Part shown: positions 46,301-58,081 of the stretch, piece after piece | Position numbering within the stretch: position 1 is the stretch's first letter | Layout: every line of letters starts with the position of its first letter | Source of the DNA: Amborella trichopoda | Lineage: Eukaryota > Streptophyta > Magnoliopsida > Amborellales > Amborellaceae | Length of the DNA stretch: 64,000 nt | Assembly (NCBI RefSeq): GCF_000471905.2 | Contig: NW_006498435.1 | Location: 4,292,990 to 4,356,989 of the forward strand | Reading direction: 5' to 3' | The notes under the pieces: generated by a model | The model's database searches: none | Told to the model about the DNA's origin: nothing | The model's input: the letters and a program-made list of their open reading frames with translations, nothing else | Translations under genes and position numbers: made by a program

Positions 46301-48315
46301 TATCATGATCCCCCTCACCGCTTTCATTACTACTAGCATTGTTAGTTGGACTTTGTAGCTTCGTTAATTGAATTAATGTCAAATTCTAAATTGTCTTGCA
46401 TATCTTCATAACATTCAAATATTAATTTATATAAAAAGTTGTTTCAATTTTTTTTGTAAGATAAATGTATGTAATATAATAGTATACACTTAATCTAAGT
46501 TTTTCTATTTTTTTCAATTTTTTTGGATGTTTTAACCTTTTTTTAAAAAAAAAAAACTACTTGACCTGTTAAAATGGTTAACCGCCCTAGTTAGTCCGGT
46601 TCCAGTTCAAACTGCTCCCAGCCCCAAAACCGGTTAACTGTTCCGATTCGATTTTGCGAACATTGCCACAGTAAATTAGCTGGAAGGAGTTCTTAAGGAG
46701 GTGGATCTAAAGCGGCAGCTCCTACTCCGGTAGGGGGGAAGTAAGAAAGTTCTTGGCCGCTGCTGATACCTGTGCACCGCCTTCCATTAATGGGCGTATT
46801 CGGAGGCGCAAGAGTGCCAAGATTCCAATGGTGTCAGAATCAAAAGGTAGCTCTTCCTCTTCTGATCTTTTAAGAACTACTCTGCTATTACCTTTTGCGC
46901 TCTCTGCACCATCTTTTGCTTCTCTTGAATTGTTTTCTTTTTCTTCAGAAACTGAGGCAGATGACTCCGGCCGCTCCGAGCCCATTGTCATTGCTTCTGA
47001 TAGGGAGGTGACTCCGAATCTTGGGGAGGTACCCTTGAGTCTAAAGGTAGTTCCTGAACCAGGGGCGGCTCAGATGGTGACTGATAAGGATGAAAGCCCT
47101 GAAGCAACTGCTTCAAATAGGGGCTCTAATGTTGATGTGGCCTCCATGCCTCAGGAGATTAGTGCCCCGACCGAGGCAGGGGCTATGACTCAAAGAGAAG
47201 AGCCTGAGGTTGATGAAGTGTCTGAGCACCAGGAGGTTGCTGCCCCAGTGGACGAAGGTTGTGAAGATGAGGGAGTTGAACTCTTCGTAGCCGAGGTTTT
47301 GGTCGTTGAAGGTAGAAACCAAATGGAAGAAACGGTGATTAAAAATGAATTGGCTGGCGAAGGCCAAAGAGAAAAGGCAGTTCCTGAACTTGATAATGCT
47401 GAGGCAACAGTTCAAGTGGATGAAGAGGAAGTAGAGGTCCCTATAAGAAAGGGTCAAGCCAGCAAGATTGGTATTGATGAGCCCAGGGAAGTTGAGGCTG
47501 GGACCGCCTATGAGTCCGAGGGGTAAGAAGCTCTAGGCTTTGCCCTTGTTTTAGAGGAGTCAGTGGCTCAGATGGCTATTACTTCAACAAGCCCAGTCCT
47601 TGAGGTCGAGGTTTCTTCAGCCGTAGTTGTCTCAGCATCACCATCTAAGCCTATTTTTAGTGGTGTTTTTAGCATGATTGCAGACATGCTTAGAGCAGGC
47701 CTTCAGGGCTTGAGGGAGCTGCCCCTTGATGAGCTGGGCGAAGCCATGGAAAAACTGAGGGAGTTCGTCATGACTCCTACAGTTGGGAGTGCCCTAGAAG
47801 TTCTTTCCCATTTTAATGCAACTCTAAACGAGCTGGAGAGCTTGCGGTTAGGAGCGCTACATCATGAAGAAGAAACTGGTAGGCTAGCCTCTTTGGAAGA
47901 GTTTATCTTGCATCGTCGCGAGAAAATAGATGCCTGCATCGAGAAGAAAGCCTCGATAACTGGCCGTCAACAAGACCTCAAGAAGGAGTCGCAAGGAAGC
48001 CTTAAGAGAATGATTAGAATCCGAGAGGAGATGCGAATACTAAAACAGGAATTCAAGGGCCTCGAGATAGTGATGGTTCAGAGGAAGGCCATGGGGGCCA
48101 CATTGGTTGAAGATTTGTCCGAACTCAATGGCACAATTGAGTCGGAAACTATGGCGATGACAGAAGAGACTCAAACGGTGGTGGAATTGAAGGAGCGTAT
48201 CCAGGGCACCAAGACTTCTCCTACAGCACACAGTGCAGAGATTGATAAGATGATTGATCATTTTTTAACATGTCGTTTCCTTTTTGCCAGTACTAGTAAA
48301 AGTTTTTAACTGATG

Positions 48316-48321
48316 AATAAA
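48316..48321 (+). terminator. Poly(A) signal after PMD copy 2
   Basis: Aataaa 7 bp past the PMD stop, the counterpart of 14386-14391. Confidence 0.5.
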
Positions 48322-48399
48322 GCACTTCTCTCTTTTGACTTTGCTACATGATTTCTCTTCTTACTTGCTGCACCTCATGTGATTTCTCTTCAGACTACC

Positions 48400-49930
48400 T
48401 CTCGACACTTTTATTGTCCCAAGAGGCTAATACGCTAGGCCTTTTTTAGCCCCATGGTGGGCTTTCGTGGCTTGAATAGCATCGAAATGGGGAGTTATTG
48501 CTTTTTCTCCTCTTAACGTCTAATAGGCCAAGGGCTCATAGTTCATTTTCCTCATGATTCGGTGAGCATGGTCACTATAGATAGTCCAGTCAGGAGGGCC
48601 CTCGACCTCCATTAGTGGTGCATTTACCTCAAGCTCATCATAGTTTTTAGTCCCTGGCACTAATTCCTTGAGATGTTTTGAAGCGATACGCATAATCTCC
48701 AATTGACTCTAAAGACTGTGGACTTCGGTTCTTAAGTTTGCTAAGGGATCCTACCCTTAAGGGGAAGAAAGTTTCCCTTCATCAAAATACTCTCCTGAAA
48801 GGTCGAGGAAACGTAAAGCTTTTAGCTGGTCATTGGTCTCAAGAGTATTCTCGATAGTTATAGCAACCAGATTTTGAAAAATATTTCGCGGGAGTTGTCG
48901 CGCCGCCTCAGCTTTCAAGAGCGTAACGGGGATGTGCAAGACTTTTTGTTGGTCTGCATATAGGTGATTCTTAGTTCCGGGAATTCTATCCCCATGGCTT
49001 GCTCAATCTCAGGAGTGACCTCTTGTTCATCTTCAGACCAAGGTGGCTCAGAACTGAGAGCAGAGCGAAGACTCCTTTTTAAACGAAGGAGTTTCTTGAG
49101 GGATGATGCTTGGGATGTTAGAATGAAGAGTAGTTAGGGCTAAATTATGCCTTGCCTTTCTTCCTCCTTGAACATGTTCATTAACATCCTCCCAATATCC
49201 TCAACATCTTTATGAGACAAGGATGCCGTCTTGCTTGTAGACTTGTGAACTTCACCATTCGGCTTCTGAGTTTTGGCCACAGGGAATGGTCTTTGTCAGC
49301 ATAGACTGTATGTTGTCTCCCATCTCGACTATACTTGAAACATTGGTGTAATGTTGATGGAACCACCCCCTGATCATGGAGCCATGGTCGACCGAGGAGA
49401 ATATTATAAGAAGTGTCGGTGTCGATTACATGAAACTGGGCATAATCGTTCAGCTCACTGATCTTAAAACGAAGGCCTACCGTACCAACTGCTTTCTCTC
49501 CTGATTGATTGAACCCTTGAACTATGAGATGGGTTGGGGTCAGATCTTCGAACCCCAACCCTAATCGAGAAAGGATCCTTCTTGAAATAAGGTTGACTCC
49601 GGACCCTCCATCTAACATAATGCTGTTGATGGGGCATGCACGTAATTCACCAGTAACGAAAAGAGGGAAATTATGAAACTTTTCCCCTAGCTGCAGATCA
49701 TCCTCTGAAAAGGTTGGCTTACATCCTTGTAGAAACACTGGGTCTACCTCAATGGGTTCTACTTCAGTTTCATACACTTTTGGGTTAAAGAGAGATTGAA
49801 CCAAAGCTATCCGGTAATCTTTAGAGAGTATGAGGTCGTCGTAAACACTGAGAAGGGCCGAAAGTTTCCGTAGATGCCCTATCACATCATATTTCACATT
49901 TTCTTGATGAGGGCCTTATGCTCCTAGTCC
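48400..49930 (-). pseudogene. Aspartic protease (Ty3/gypsy), copy 2, domain intact
   Basis: The minus-strand frame 49897-49181 is open for 238 codons. It starts KYDVIGHLRKLSALLSVYD, then VYETEVEPIEVD, the catalytic motif IMLDGGSGVNLISRRIL (about 49625-49575), LTPTHLIVQGFN, FHVIDTDTSYNILLGRPWL (about 49440-49385) and VVPSTLHQCFKYSRDG. These are the usual landmarks of plant Ty3/gypsy protease: D-G-GS, and the ILLGRPWL segment. Further along, LPRNIFQNL (48939-48757) and a tail (48702-48520) match copy 1. No RT or integrase follows before the PMD 3' end at 48309. The domain is readable but gag upstream is deleted, so the polyprotein is not functional. Confidence 0.9.
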
Positions 49931-50640
49931 TACCACTGATTTGGGTGGTATGTTGGGTTGAGGAGCAGGTTTGGGTAAAAAAGGTTTATTTTGGCCGGCT
50001 GGCTGACTTGATTGCACAACAGGCTTGGGTTGAGTGATGGAAGTTTGAGGTTTTGAAAGAGGCTGAGTGCATGAGATCAAAGGGGCCACAGGAAATTAGA
50101 GGATAGGTGGACTATTCGAAGTATTATGTTTAAGAAGGAGCCCAGGGAGCTGTAAGATAGGCAGACTAGTCTTTGGATTGGGGGCAGTGGAGGACTAGGG
50201 AACTTCGATTGCCCGACTTCTGTAGTGGAGGCTGCAGCATCTTCCCTGATCTGAGATTTATCTGCTCCGTGGTGGTTATTGCTCTTAAAATTTGCACCAT
50301 GTGGAAAGTTCCTTGAGAATAGGAGCCTTGCCCATTTGACTCTCTCAGTCTCTGCTCCAAGTTAGGCTCAGGTGGCCACTGGGGTTTCTTTGGCTCTGAC
50401 TTCTTGTGCTTCCTTGAAGAAGAAGGTGGCTCTACCTTGGCTTTAGCTGCCACGGCATCAGCATCTGCTAGGAATCCCGCTGCCTGTGCGAGGGTCTTTC
50501 TCAATTGTTTCAGCTGCGTCTTGCTTATATTGATTCCTTCAAATTCTCAGTCAAGAGCCTCGAATTCTAGGCATATCAAGATTGTACATGCAGGAGACGT
50601 AGACGATGGTACTCTTAGGGCTCATGTGCACGGCTAACCG
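49931..50640 (-). pseudogene. Gag-protease linker, copy 2
   Basis: The minus-strand frame 50504-50166 has KKSEPKKPQWPPEP, LEQRLRESNGQGSYSQ and LRSGKMLQPP. The same KPKKPQWPPEP...RLRES occurs at about 1270-1190. The LRSGK motif is common just before gypsy proteases. The DLK repeats, knuckles and gag core found in copy 1 are missing: near 50640 the sequence jumps to the leader ORF region. Confidence 0.7.
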
Positions 50641-51497
50641 AGGCTAGCTCAAGATGGTACTCTTGGGGAAGACCTTTGAGTACCAGGGCTCAAGGTGTTT
50701 GCCTGGTGTCGGGCGGGCGACAGGCGAAGTAGCTGTTTCATGACTCTGCTTGAGTCTGGAAAGTGATGCATGTGCACCTTTAGGGTTAGTCATCCGAGTG
50801 ACTTGGGGGTCAACCTGGGCTCCGATAATTGGTTCGACCTTGGGAGGTCGAGACCCACGAGCTTGTGATTGTGAGGGATGAGGCGGAAGTACGTCTCTCA
50901 CAGACTAGGACTGTGTGTGCTGGGAGGGAGGATGAAGCGGTCAACCCTCGTGTGCTTGAGGTGGCATAGAGTTAGTGATGCCCCGAGATGTAGCTCGAGT
51001 GAATAGACCACGAACTCTTAGGTGTGTGCAGGAGGTGGAGGACGTAGGGTCTCCGTCTTGGTGTGTCGAGCCTCTAAGTCTAGAGGTTCAGAGAGGTGAA
51101 AGAGTATAGGGGATTGCCTTGCGGCGAACCTTAGGAGCGACAGCAATTTGCTTGCCTCTCGCAAGAGTGATGGAGGCAGCCTTCTGGTGTGCCCCAGCAA
51201 TATGACCTGTAAGAGACTTGCCAGTAGCAGGGTGACACTGTGTGCAGTGGTAGACGTGTCACCGATGCAAGGGGCCTTGGTGGAGGGTCCACCAAGGCAA
51301 GGAAGTGGGGAGTCAAGGACTTTTAAGTCCCCTCTCACGCTAACCCAGGTAAGAACATGGGAGCCAAATCGTGATTCTTGACTCAGAAGGAGAGTAGAGA
51401 AGAAAGCTTGAGCAGTTCGCTTCCTTGGGACAGTCACGAGTATGGGGATAAGGAAGTCTCCAACTCGTATTAATGGGTTGAACAACCCTCGTGCCAT
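50641..51497 (-). pseudogene. Leader ORFs, copy 2
   Basis: 51497-51018 matches leader ORF 1 at 20391 (MARGLFNPLIRVGDFLIPILV, SRFGSHVLTWV) but is frameshifted after about 95 codons. 50901-50644 matches leader ORF 2 (MRDVLPPHPSQSQARGS). Gag (counterpart of 17080-19331) is deleted between these and the linker. No domain recognised. Confidence 0.5.
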
Positions 51498-51566
51498 AAA
51501 AATTAATGCAGAAAGTAAAAGAGGATACTGGTCAAACAAGAGCGAACCAACTAAGGGATAGTAAGT

Positions 51567-51583
51567 CCCCAGTGGAGTCGCCA
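51567..51583 (-). other. Primer-binding site, copy 2
   Basis: Minus strand TGGCGACTCCACTGGGG, three bases from the LTR end. It is the best-kept copy of the site also seen at 20461. Confidence 0.75.
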
Positions 51584-51586
51584 AGC

Positions 51587-54378
51587 TGGTTAGGTGCCTC
51601 GATCTCGCCCTCTGGATTTAGATGATCTGGTGGCACGTATCTCGGGTTTCTAGTGAACCCAAGATTTGAGATCGCTCTCTCGAAACCTTACTCAAGAGCA
51701 AGGGCAGGCATACCAATCGATGAGATATGAATTTAAGGTTCGGGACTTCACGGGCTGGCTCGCATGGGCACCCTCTTAGATCATGTCGAAAAGCCCCCCA
51801 ACTACTTTAACTGGTTCGAAATCGCCTCCCTTGACCTGTAATATCCTTGTTTTTCTGCACAATACTATTATGGTTAATTTGCAAGACAAGTGAGTCAAAG
51901 AGACCCACCCTTGTCTTAGGGCGTTGCACATCCTCGTGGCTAAGAATGTACGGGATTATAGTGATGAAGTGGAAGTTTCAAGCAAAGGTCGAAAAAAAGA
52001 AGAATACTTGATGAAGGGACGGGACTAGCTTAATAGCCGGACAGTGACCGACTCGGAGTGGTAGCAAGATGGGCACGGTACTTAGGACCAGTACGGCGGC
52101 AATACTACTCGAAACCGAGACCAATCTCGCGATGCTAAGTTAAGTCCATCTCAATCAAGTGAGGAGAGAAGAGAGTGAAGAGAAGGAAAGACAGCAAGAC
52201 GACGGAGGCGATAGCGTCCCAACGACGCTAGGCGTTGCCACCCATGATCGTGGAGTAGCAGTGTCATTGACCTGGAACGACGTTAGACGCTACTACTCAC
52301 GGCTAGAGGGTGAGTAGAGGACTACGGACGATGCTAGACATCGCTGGCAACATAAGAAGGTAACGTGCCCCGGCGCGGGCGGCGATAGCATCTCATGGAG
52401 CGAAGCGCTGCGATAGTTCTCATGTGGCATGTGGTGACAGGCGTGGGATGCAAGAGGGATGGTAATGAGCATCGAATGCGCAGAGGAATATCACGGACGA
52501 CGATGGGCATCGAATCCTTGAAGGAAGCTCACAGATGGCGATAGGTGTTGCCAAGACCTCTAGCGGGCAGCGATAGGTATCATCATCTGTGATAGGCGCG
52601 AAATAGGGGAAGACCCCTATGGGTGGCAATGAGTTTCATCGTCTAGGCTCTTCACTGAGACGTCGAAGTCACGTCTGTGAACAGTGATGAGTAGCGTCGT
52701 CCAGAGGCCTCACTAAGAGAGGGAGACAAATGAACATAAGGAGAAGAAGACTCGCGCATGGTACTGCCATCACCATGCGTGACCTGTGAGACCACGGGAG
52801 AGGCATGCCTAGCACTGCAACTGCCGCACATGGCCTCCACGAGGAACTTAGACGGAGAAGAGGAAGAAGAAAGAGAGGAAGATAAAGAAGAAGAAGAAGA
52901 AGAGAGAAGAAAAGAAAAGGAAGAGAGAGAAGATCTACCTCAAGCCTAGGGGTACCGATCAAACGTTTCTTTCACCTTGCTCTCTCTCCAAACGTGACCC
53001 AACAATGGTAAGAAAGAGAAACTGTATTAAGTAAAAACTCTCTCTTTTGTGAGGGATTGAGTCCTTGTGGTGCGTACAATGATGGTACGTATATATAGAA
53101 TTTGCCCCATACATGGGTGGATGATCAAAAGTAACCCTAATTTATGAAAATTAAGATTAAAATGAATTAAAAGAAATTAGGAAATAGGGTACAAAATGAC
53201 ATATTTGCCCTTCTTAACAATTCGTGGAATTCCATAAGAGTCCCTATGTTGCCCTAGAACGCGCATGACTTTTCATGGATGATTCGGGATGGTTCCGATG
53301 CCTGATTGATTGAAGGACGATTATTTTCTTTTAAGGCTCGGTATGGCAATCGATTTGATACCAACTACGAGCCATGGATCGTGTTTTTCACGCAGGATCA
53401 TGTGACTTGAAATTTGAATGGATCTTAAAACTTCGAATCGATAGTGTGTTTGTTCGTCGATGTTTTTTTATGATTTCTTCACTAGATCACACTGAGCATG
53501 CCATTACGATCACAGGGCAACAAACGTAGCTCGACTCCATGCCTGAACAAAGATTTGGCAACCTTGGAATTTTGTCCGAAATCTGGAATTCAGGCGATGA
53601 AATTTGCAGTGGCTTCGTCAACTTCGTGTGCAGAATCCTACCGTTCATCATGTACGGGGTTCAGGTCAGAGATGGCCCGAGACCTTATGCACGCGATGGA
53701 ATTAGTCTCGCATCGATTGGGCACACGAGCAACGTGATTCGACTGCTCAAGTGAGGCCCAACACTGTTGAATTTCCTACACTTTCTTTACAGATCAACAA
53801 ATTCTCTCTAGCTTTTCTTCGTGCTTCAGTATCATCACGAGGTGCGCCACATATCAAATCGCTCGTATTGATGCGACGAGCATGCTCACCAAATTTGAGC
53901 ACGATCTGACATGAGATAGGTGAGATATGAGTATTGCAAGTCACTGCTCGTGACTATCCCTTCCATGGTGTAGAGTTGCAGAGTGGCCACGCGGGAATAT
54001 CGTGCGGCTCCTCTTGTTTCCCTCTTTTGCCTATAACTTCTTCCTAGAGTGTCCGTTTGAGCTGAAATTTGACCCTAAGGTTTTTCAACCGTGCCGGATC
54101 CAATAGAGGTGGTTTAATAGGAAATTGAAATATCAAAAATGTAGCTCTAGTTATAGGGTTTGTTTCAGGGTGTTAGAGGCCGATTCTATTGTAACTGCTT
54201 CTCAATCTGTATTGCCTTTGACTTGTCGGAATGGCACGAAACTTGGCAGAAAAATTTTGAGAGATCTTATAAAGATCTTGGCCAGTTCTGAGGATATTCT
54301 GAGATTGTCGGGATTTCCACTGTTTGCTAGGCTTTATTGAGCGGGGGACCTCATGATGATGAAAAATATCTTCCAACA
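51587..54378 (-). mobile_element. 5' LTR, subfamily III (2.79 kb)
   Basis: Opens tggttaggtgcc and closes ttccaaca. The middle holds cgacgctaggcgttgccacc sequence, a GA-rich tract (52850-52935) and the TATA box. It is adjacent to the PBS on the left and to array F on the right. Confidence 0.85.
53090..53097 (-). promoter_or_regulatory. TATA box of LTR III
   Basis: Tatatata in the conserved context acgtatatatagaa-ttgcccc, as in the LTRs at 2665 and 20481. Confidence 0.6.
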
Positions 54379-54690
54379 GATGTCTTTATGGTAATTAAAT
54401 TACTGTAATACCTATTATAATAATTTAATTACTATAATGAGTACTTAGAGAATTACGGTAGTCAAAAGACCATGCTCTAGAAGTTCCAATAGACTCTTGA
54501 GCATTACGGTCGTTTGAGTACCATAATGCTCTAGGACATCTTTACGGTAATTAAATTGGCGTAATATATATTACAGTAATTTAACTGTCGTAAAGATGTC
54601 CTACAGCATTACGGTACTCAAAGGACTGTAATGCTCAATATTTGGATATCTTTACGGTGAAAATAATACCGTAAAAATTGAACAAGGTAC
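54379..54690. repeat. Palindromic array F, right part
   Basis: Continues the array broken at 26063. Contains gagcattacggtcgtttgag and its inverted partner, and catctttacggtaatt/aatttaactgtcgtaaagatg. Confidence 0.8.
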
Positions 54691-54788
54691 TCATCAAAAA
54701 ATTGAATAAGCGTGAACTTAGTGATAAAAATTGAACTTAAGTGATCTTAAACATACTTTAAACATCCCACATTACATAAAATTGAACT

Positions 54789-55360
54789 AGCTTATTTCAT
54801 ATACTTGATTTACATGTGTTCCGATTATGGCCCATGGCCCGCATCGGCTACACTTAAGATGCCTAATCTCTTTGTACTTTGTTTGCCTGCATTGTTTCAT
54901 TGGCCGACCCGCGATTCACCTAGCAGTTGGCGGCATTACTATTGTATAGACAATCATGGACAACTCTAATGCCTCAGGCATTGGGTTGAAGGGAAGGGAA
55001 TATGTCCTACAGAACATTTGAACTGTGAAATAAAAGCCGCAAAACTCTGTAACTTCTTCATGCCTATGATCTATAGCGGCAATTAGATGACTACACAGCA
55101 ACCCACTAACCTGCCACCCCCAACAGCTGCATGTATGAGTCGCCAGATTAACAACATATTTCTTATCTGCATTGATCTCACACATATCATCATGTGCCCA
55201 TGTGACTGCATGAAGGAATCTGGGCTTATCCCTCCTCATGTTTATTACCTTTTGGGCCTTTGGTGTAAGCACGTTGCTCCATTTTAGGGACATGGCCATC
55301 TGTTTATAGTACAAAATCAAAGAGATATTCAGAGGAAGATCCCTCAGATCTGAACACCAC
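54789..55360 (-). pseudogene. MULE (Mutator-like) transposase, C-terminal part
   Basis: The minus frame from 55360 reads WSNVLTPKAQKVI, then a SWIM zinc finger VVNLATHTCSCWGWQVSGLL followed by CSHLIAAI (about 55170-55090), pattern C-x-C-xn-C-x-H. After a TGA at 54916-54918 the frame goes on with AGRPMKQ and KCSRCG. GHNRNTCK follows in another frame, so a CCHC knuckle is split by a frameshift. This order (SWIM, then CCHC knuckle) is normal for plant MULEs. The N-terminal part and DDE domain are absent, cut at about 55358 by a gypsy LTR. Inactive. Array F lies just downstream. Confidence 0.85.
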
Positions 55361-56068
55361 AAAATGATTTTAAAAATAGATGATAGAGAATGTGGGGAAA
55401 ATCAAATTCTGATCTAAGGCCAGATCCGCCTAGAAACGAGTGGATCTGTTCTCAAATCAGTGGCAGCACCAGCATTGATCCGAATATGAAACACGAAATG
55501 AAAAGCAATAAAAAATAATCTAATCTAATTAAAATGAAATAAAAGCAAAAAATAAATAATAAGTGAGTAAGAAACGATACTGAACTGGGCCGGCTGGCCC
55601 GGGACTCCTGAGCCTTATGGGGCTCGCCCGTATCAGAACTGGTCCTCTTTTGTCTCTCTGAGTCGGATGTTCACCAGAAAGTCTCTTGTTGAAGGAGGGT
55701 GGTTGTGCCCTAAGGGTAGATCTGGGGTGGTTGTGCCCTAGGTCTAAGTTTTCTTAGACGTAGGTTTTCTCTCAGGAGGCTCAGGTTCCTAAAGCAGTTT
55801 CTAGGGTTTTCTCTTCTCTCGTGTAACTCTCTCTATTTTTTTTCTCTTTGATCACTATCTGTTCTTTTTCCTAGGGTTTTGGCCTCTCAGATTTTTTATC
55901 TCTATCTGCTCTCTTAGGGTTTGGCCTCTCTCCCTCAAAATGACCAAGAAAAGAGGGTTTATAAAGGTCAAAATCTGCTGGAGAGGATATACTCACATAA
56001 CCAACATGGCTTATCCAAAAAAATGGGTTCACTAGATTAAGTGTGAGATTTAAAATGGGGTGCCTACA
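55358..56068 (-). mobile_element. 3' LTR of a second gypsy family, truncated
   Basis: Begins TGTAGGCACCCC in element orientation and is preceded by the polypurine tract. Its body is an inverted match to 60100-60600 (ctcgtttctaggc-gatctg; ggttctgatacgggc). The last ~80 bp are missing at the MULE join. A TATA box (ttataaa) is at 55959-55965. Confidence 0.75.
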
Positions 56069-56070
56069 AT

Positions 56071-56081
56071 TGCCCCTCTTT
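56071..56081 (-). other. Polypurine tract of the 55358 LTR
   Basis: AAAGAGGGGCA in element orientation, two bases before the LTR start TGTAGG. Confidence 0.75.
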
Positions 56082-58080
56082 GACACTCCTTTTCCTCCAA
56101 GGAACAGGTGAGTGGCAAAGAAGTAGACACTCTGGCATTCCCTGTCCTTTGAGGGGCAGGTGAACGTCAAATATTTCTTCCTAAGGTCACGTGGTCAGAG
56201 GGCACACCAACTATCCCTCCAAGTCATTATGCTCATCGAGCTCACCCACCTAGGGCATTTTTCCTCCTAGGGTTTTCGGCGTGAGATGTCGATGAGTTAT
56301 ACAAGCTTGCAACTCGAGTTCGATTTTCTGGCCATGCCACTTAACTTCAGGGGTTTTACAATTCAAAAATTTTTAACAAGCCAATCTATAGGAAAGGCTT
56401 TCTATAGGAAGAGACTTGTCTGGCAGAATCCAAAGTGAGAGATGAGGCAGCAATGTGGAAAACATTGTACTCATCATGTACAGATGTCCAAGCTCCTTCA
56501 ATTTAAAAGATGTTTTAGAAATTTTGAAAATAGGGGGAGACTTAAAATAGAACTCGGAGCAGGGACAGGTTACGATTTCAACAAAAGAATTAAAGTTTTT
56601 GAAAACACAAGACAGATATAGTGAAAATTTTGAAAAGGGGAAGATATTTCAAAAAACAAGGTTGGTTAGCAGTTTAAACTCCTGCAACCATAGAGCCCTT
56701 TAAGCAGTTTAATGTCATGCAGCGATAGATGGTGTAGTCGACAGTTATACTCATACGACCGTGGCTTTTTATTATTATTAGATATTTATTTTATTTTATT
56801 TTTCTTGCGGCCCATGTTGGGGGGTGGTTTCCTTTTAATGTAGGTCTTACATTTTAATCACTTGTGACCCCTTTGGTGGACCCTATGTGAGAGTATCGGG
56901 TTCTTCATCAAGTATTTCCTTATCTTCCAACCTCAGCTCATGTTGCAATTCAAGGAGAGTTCTCTGGAGTGTCGAGCGAAACAGAGTCTTGAAAAAATAG
57001 GATATTGTCCTTGGGTGTTCAGAATCTCTTTGGATTTTCGATTTCGTTCCTCCACCACTCACCTTTCGAAGTTGCAGATGATCTAGGTCCTTCACAATGT
57101 TTCGTTGCGCTAATGCTTATTTATTTTCTTTTAACACCACTTTGACTCAGGGGGAGGAAGAGAAGATGTTTAGAGAGGAGACTTTGGAGAGTAGAAGGAA
57201 GGAGAGAACTTCTTCTTTTTCTTCTCCCAGGGTCCCTTTCAGGTGTTAAGCCCGGTAGCCTTTTTTCTAACGCTTGTTCAGATTTTCAGCCCAGGAGATT
57301 ATTATTTTTATTTTATTTTTTTCTCACTCTGAGGTCCCTTTTGGGTGTTCAACCCAGTAGCCTTTTTTCCAACGCTTGGGGTTCCTTTCGGATTTCAGCC
57401 CAATGGATTTTTTTAAAAAAAAATTGAAGAAGAGAATAATGACAAATGAAGAGGAGGATGAGGGAGAAGATTCACAGGTGCCCCTCTTTTTTTTTAGCAA
57501 TTCACCTTACAGATCATGTAAGAATTCGATCATCTTTCCCTCCTCCAAGTGGTAGGGAGGTTCTAATATCAGCCTTCCTCTGATTTCCCTTGACCCAGGT
57601 TGGCATCAAAAATCTCTTTGACAATGGTTGTTGAATTTTTGTTGAATTTTTCCTTTAAACTGTTCCACTTGAACCTTGATTTTAGGACTAAAAATCGCTC
57701 TCAATTTCCAAATCCTTTAGCCTTCTGTATGGACGAATAGGTTCATCAGGGTTTTCTCGTTAATGGAGTACTTCATTTTATACATTAGGCGTTAATGCCT
57801 TTTGAAGTGTGAGGCATGAATGGCTAATATGGTTATTTGCAAGGGGTGAGTGATTACCCAACTCCTTTTCGGTAACCTTTTTCATTGCAAATTTCGAATT
57901 GCTTTTCAGAGGTTAACTCTATAATAAGCTCCTTCTCAGTGCTCGAGCTTAGGTGACTCTCGCACAAGAGGAGTGGTTGAGTTGGTACTAGATGGCCTTA
58001 TGACATGTTGGGAGTCAACGAGTAAGGGTTCAATCTCATTAGCTGCCCCTATTGTATCCTCTTCATGAGAGGATTTTGCC
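56082..58080 (-). other. Non-coding 3' region of the second gypsy element
   Basis: No convincing ORF. 56690-56760 contains a short stretch (ctttaagcagtttaatgtca tgcag) like array C of the first family. 57226-57410 has two ~105-bp direct repeats (ggtccctttcaggtgttaag / ggtcccttttgggtgttcaa, each followed by cccrgtagccttttttc). Elsewhere I see only AT-rich sequence. Confidence 0.45.
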
Positions 58081-58081
58081 C

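Larger units (their letters stand above)
41384..46665 (+). mobile_element. hAT DNA transposon (about 5.3 kb)
   Basis: Terminal inverted repeats cagtgttcgaa (41384) and, inverted, caatgttcgcaaa (46665) differ at few positions. They are bounded by an 8-bp target duplication with one mismatch. Inside are a transposase pseudogene on the plus strand, AT-rich flanks and a 605-base assembly gap. The insertion site is in the PMD-like gene just before its basic/acidic linker. Confidence 0.9.
39364..48309 (+). pseudogene. PMD-like gene, copy 2, split by a hAT transposon
   Basis: Two parts, 39364-41375 and 46674-48309, are separated by a hAT element. Part one: MAGSSY then stop at codon 7, GEPIWLTKLICEPEWPLSV, the PMD-like core at about 39840-39960 (SNTWLLGHGEARISLLDL, GGLPMIGAMYDEF) and the segment 40473-40994 with LEGYFPHFFARLHG. 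Part two: an acidic low-complexity stretch (46753-47526) and an open C-terminal 248 codons (47563-48309) with heptad-like coiled coil (EEMRILKQEFKGLE). Removing the insertion and one duplicate joins ...GPQS to KLAG in the frame seen in copy 1 (RSKLA). Premature stops at 40266 (TGA) and 40340 (TAA) and at 46698 and elsewhere disable it. Lengths and order match copy 1. Confidence 0.75.
26064..54378 (-). mobile_element. Compound LTR element inserted in array F
   Basis: The outer ends are both subfamily III LTR (26064 start, 54378 end), and the flanking array F reads on across the join: gagtacggtaatg on the left, ctttatggtaattaaatt on the right, as in the uninterrupted unit at 54530. The flanking pentamers are ggagt and gatgt, 3 of 5 identical, a decayed target duplication at best. 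Inside are two sets of 3' modules and a full 3' LTR of another subfamily, so it is a recombinant or nested product and not one clean element. Confidence 0.65.
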
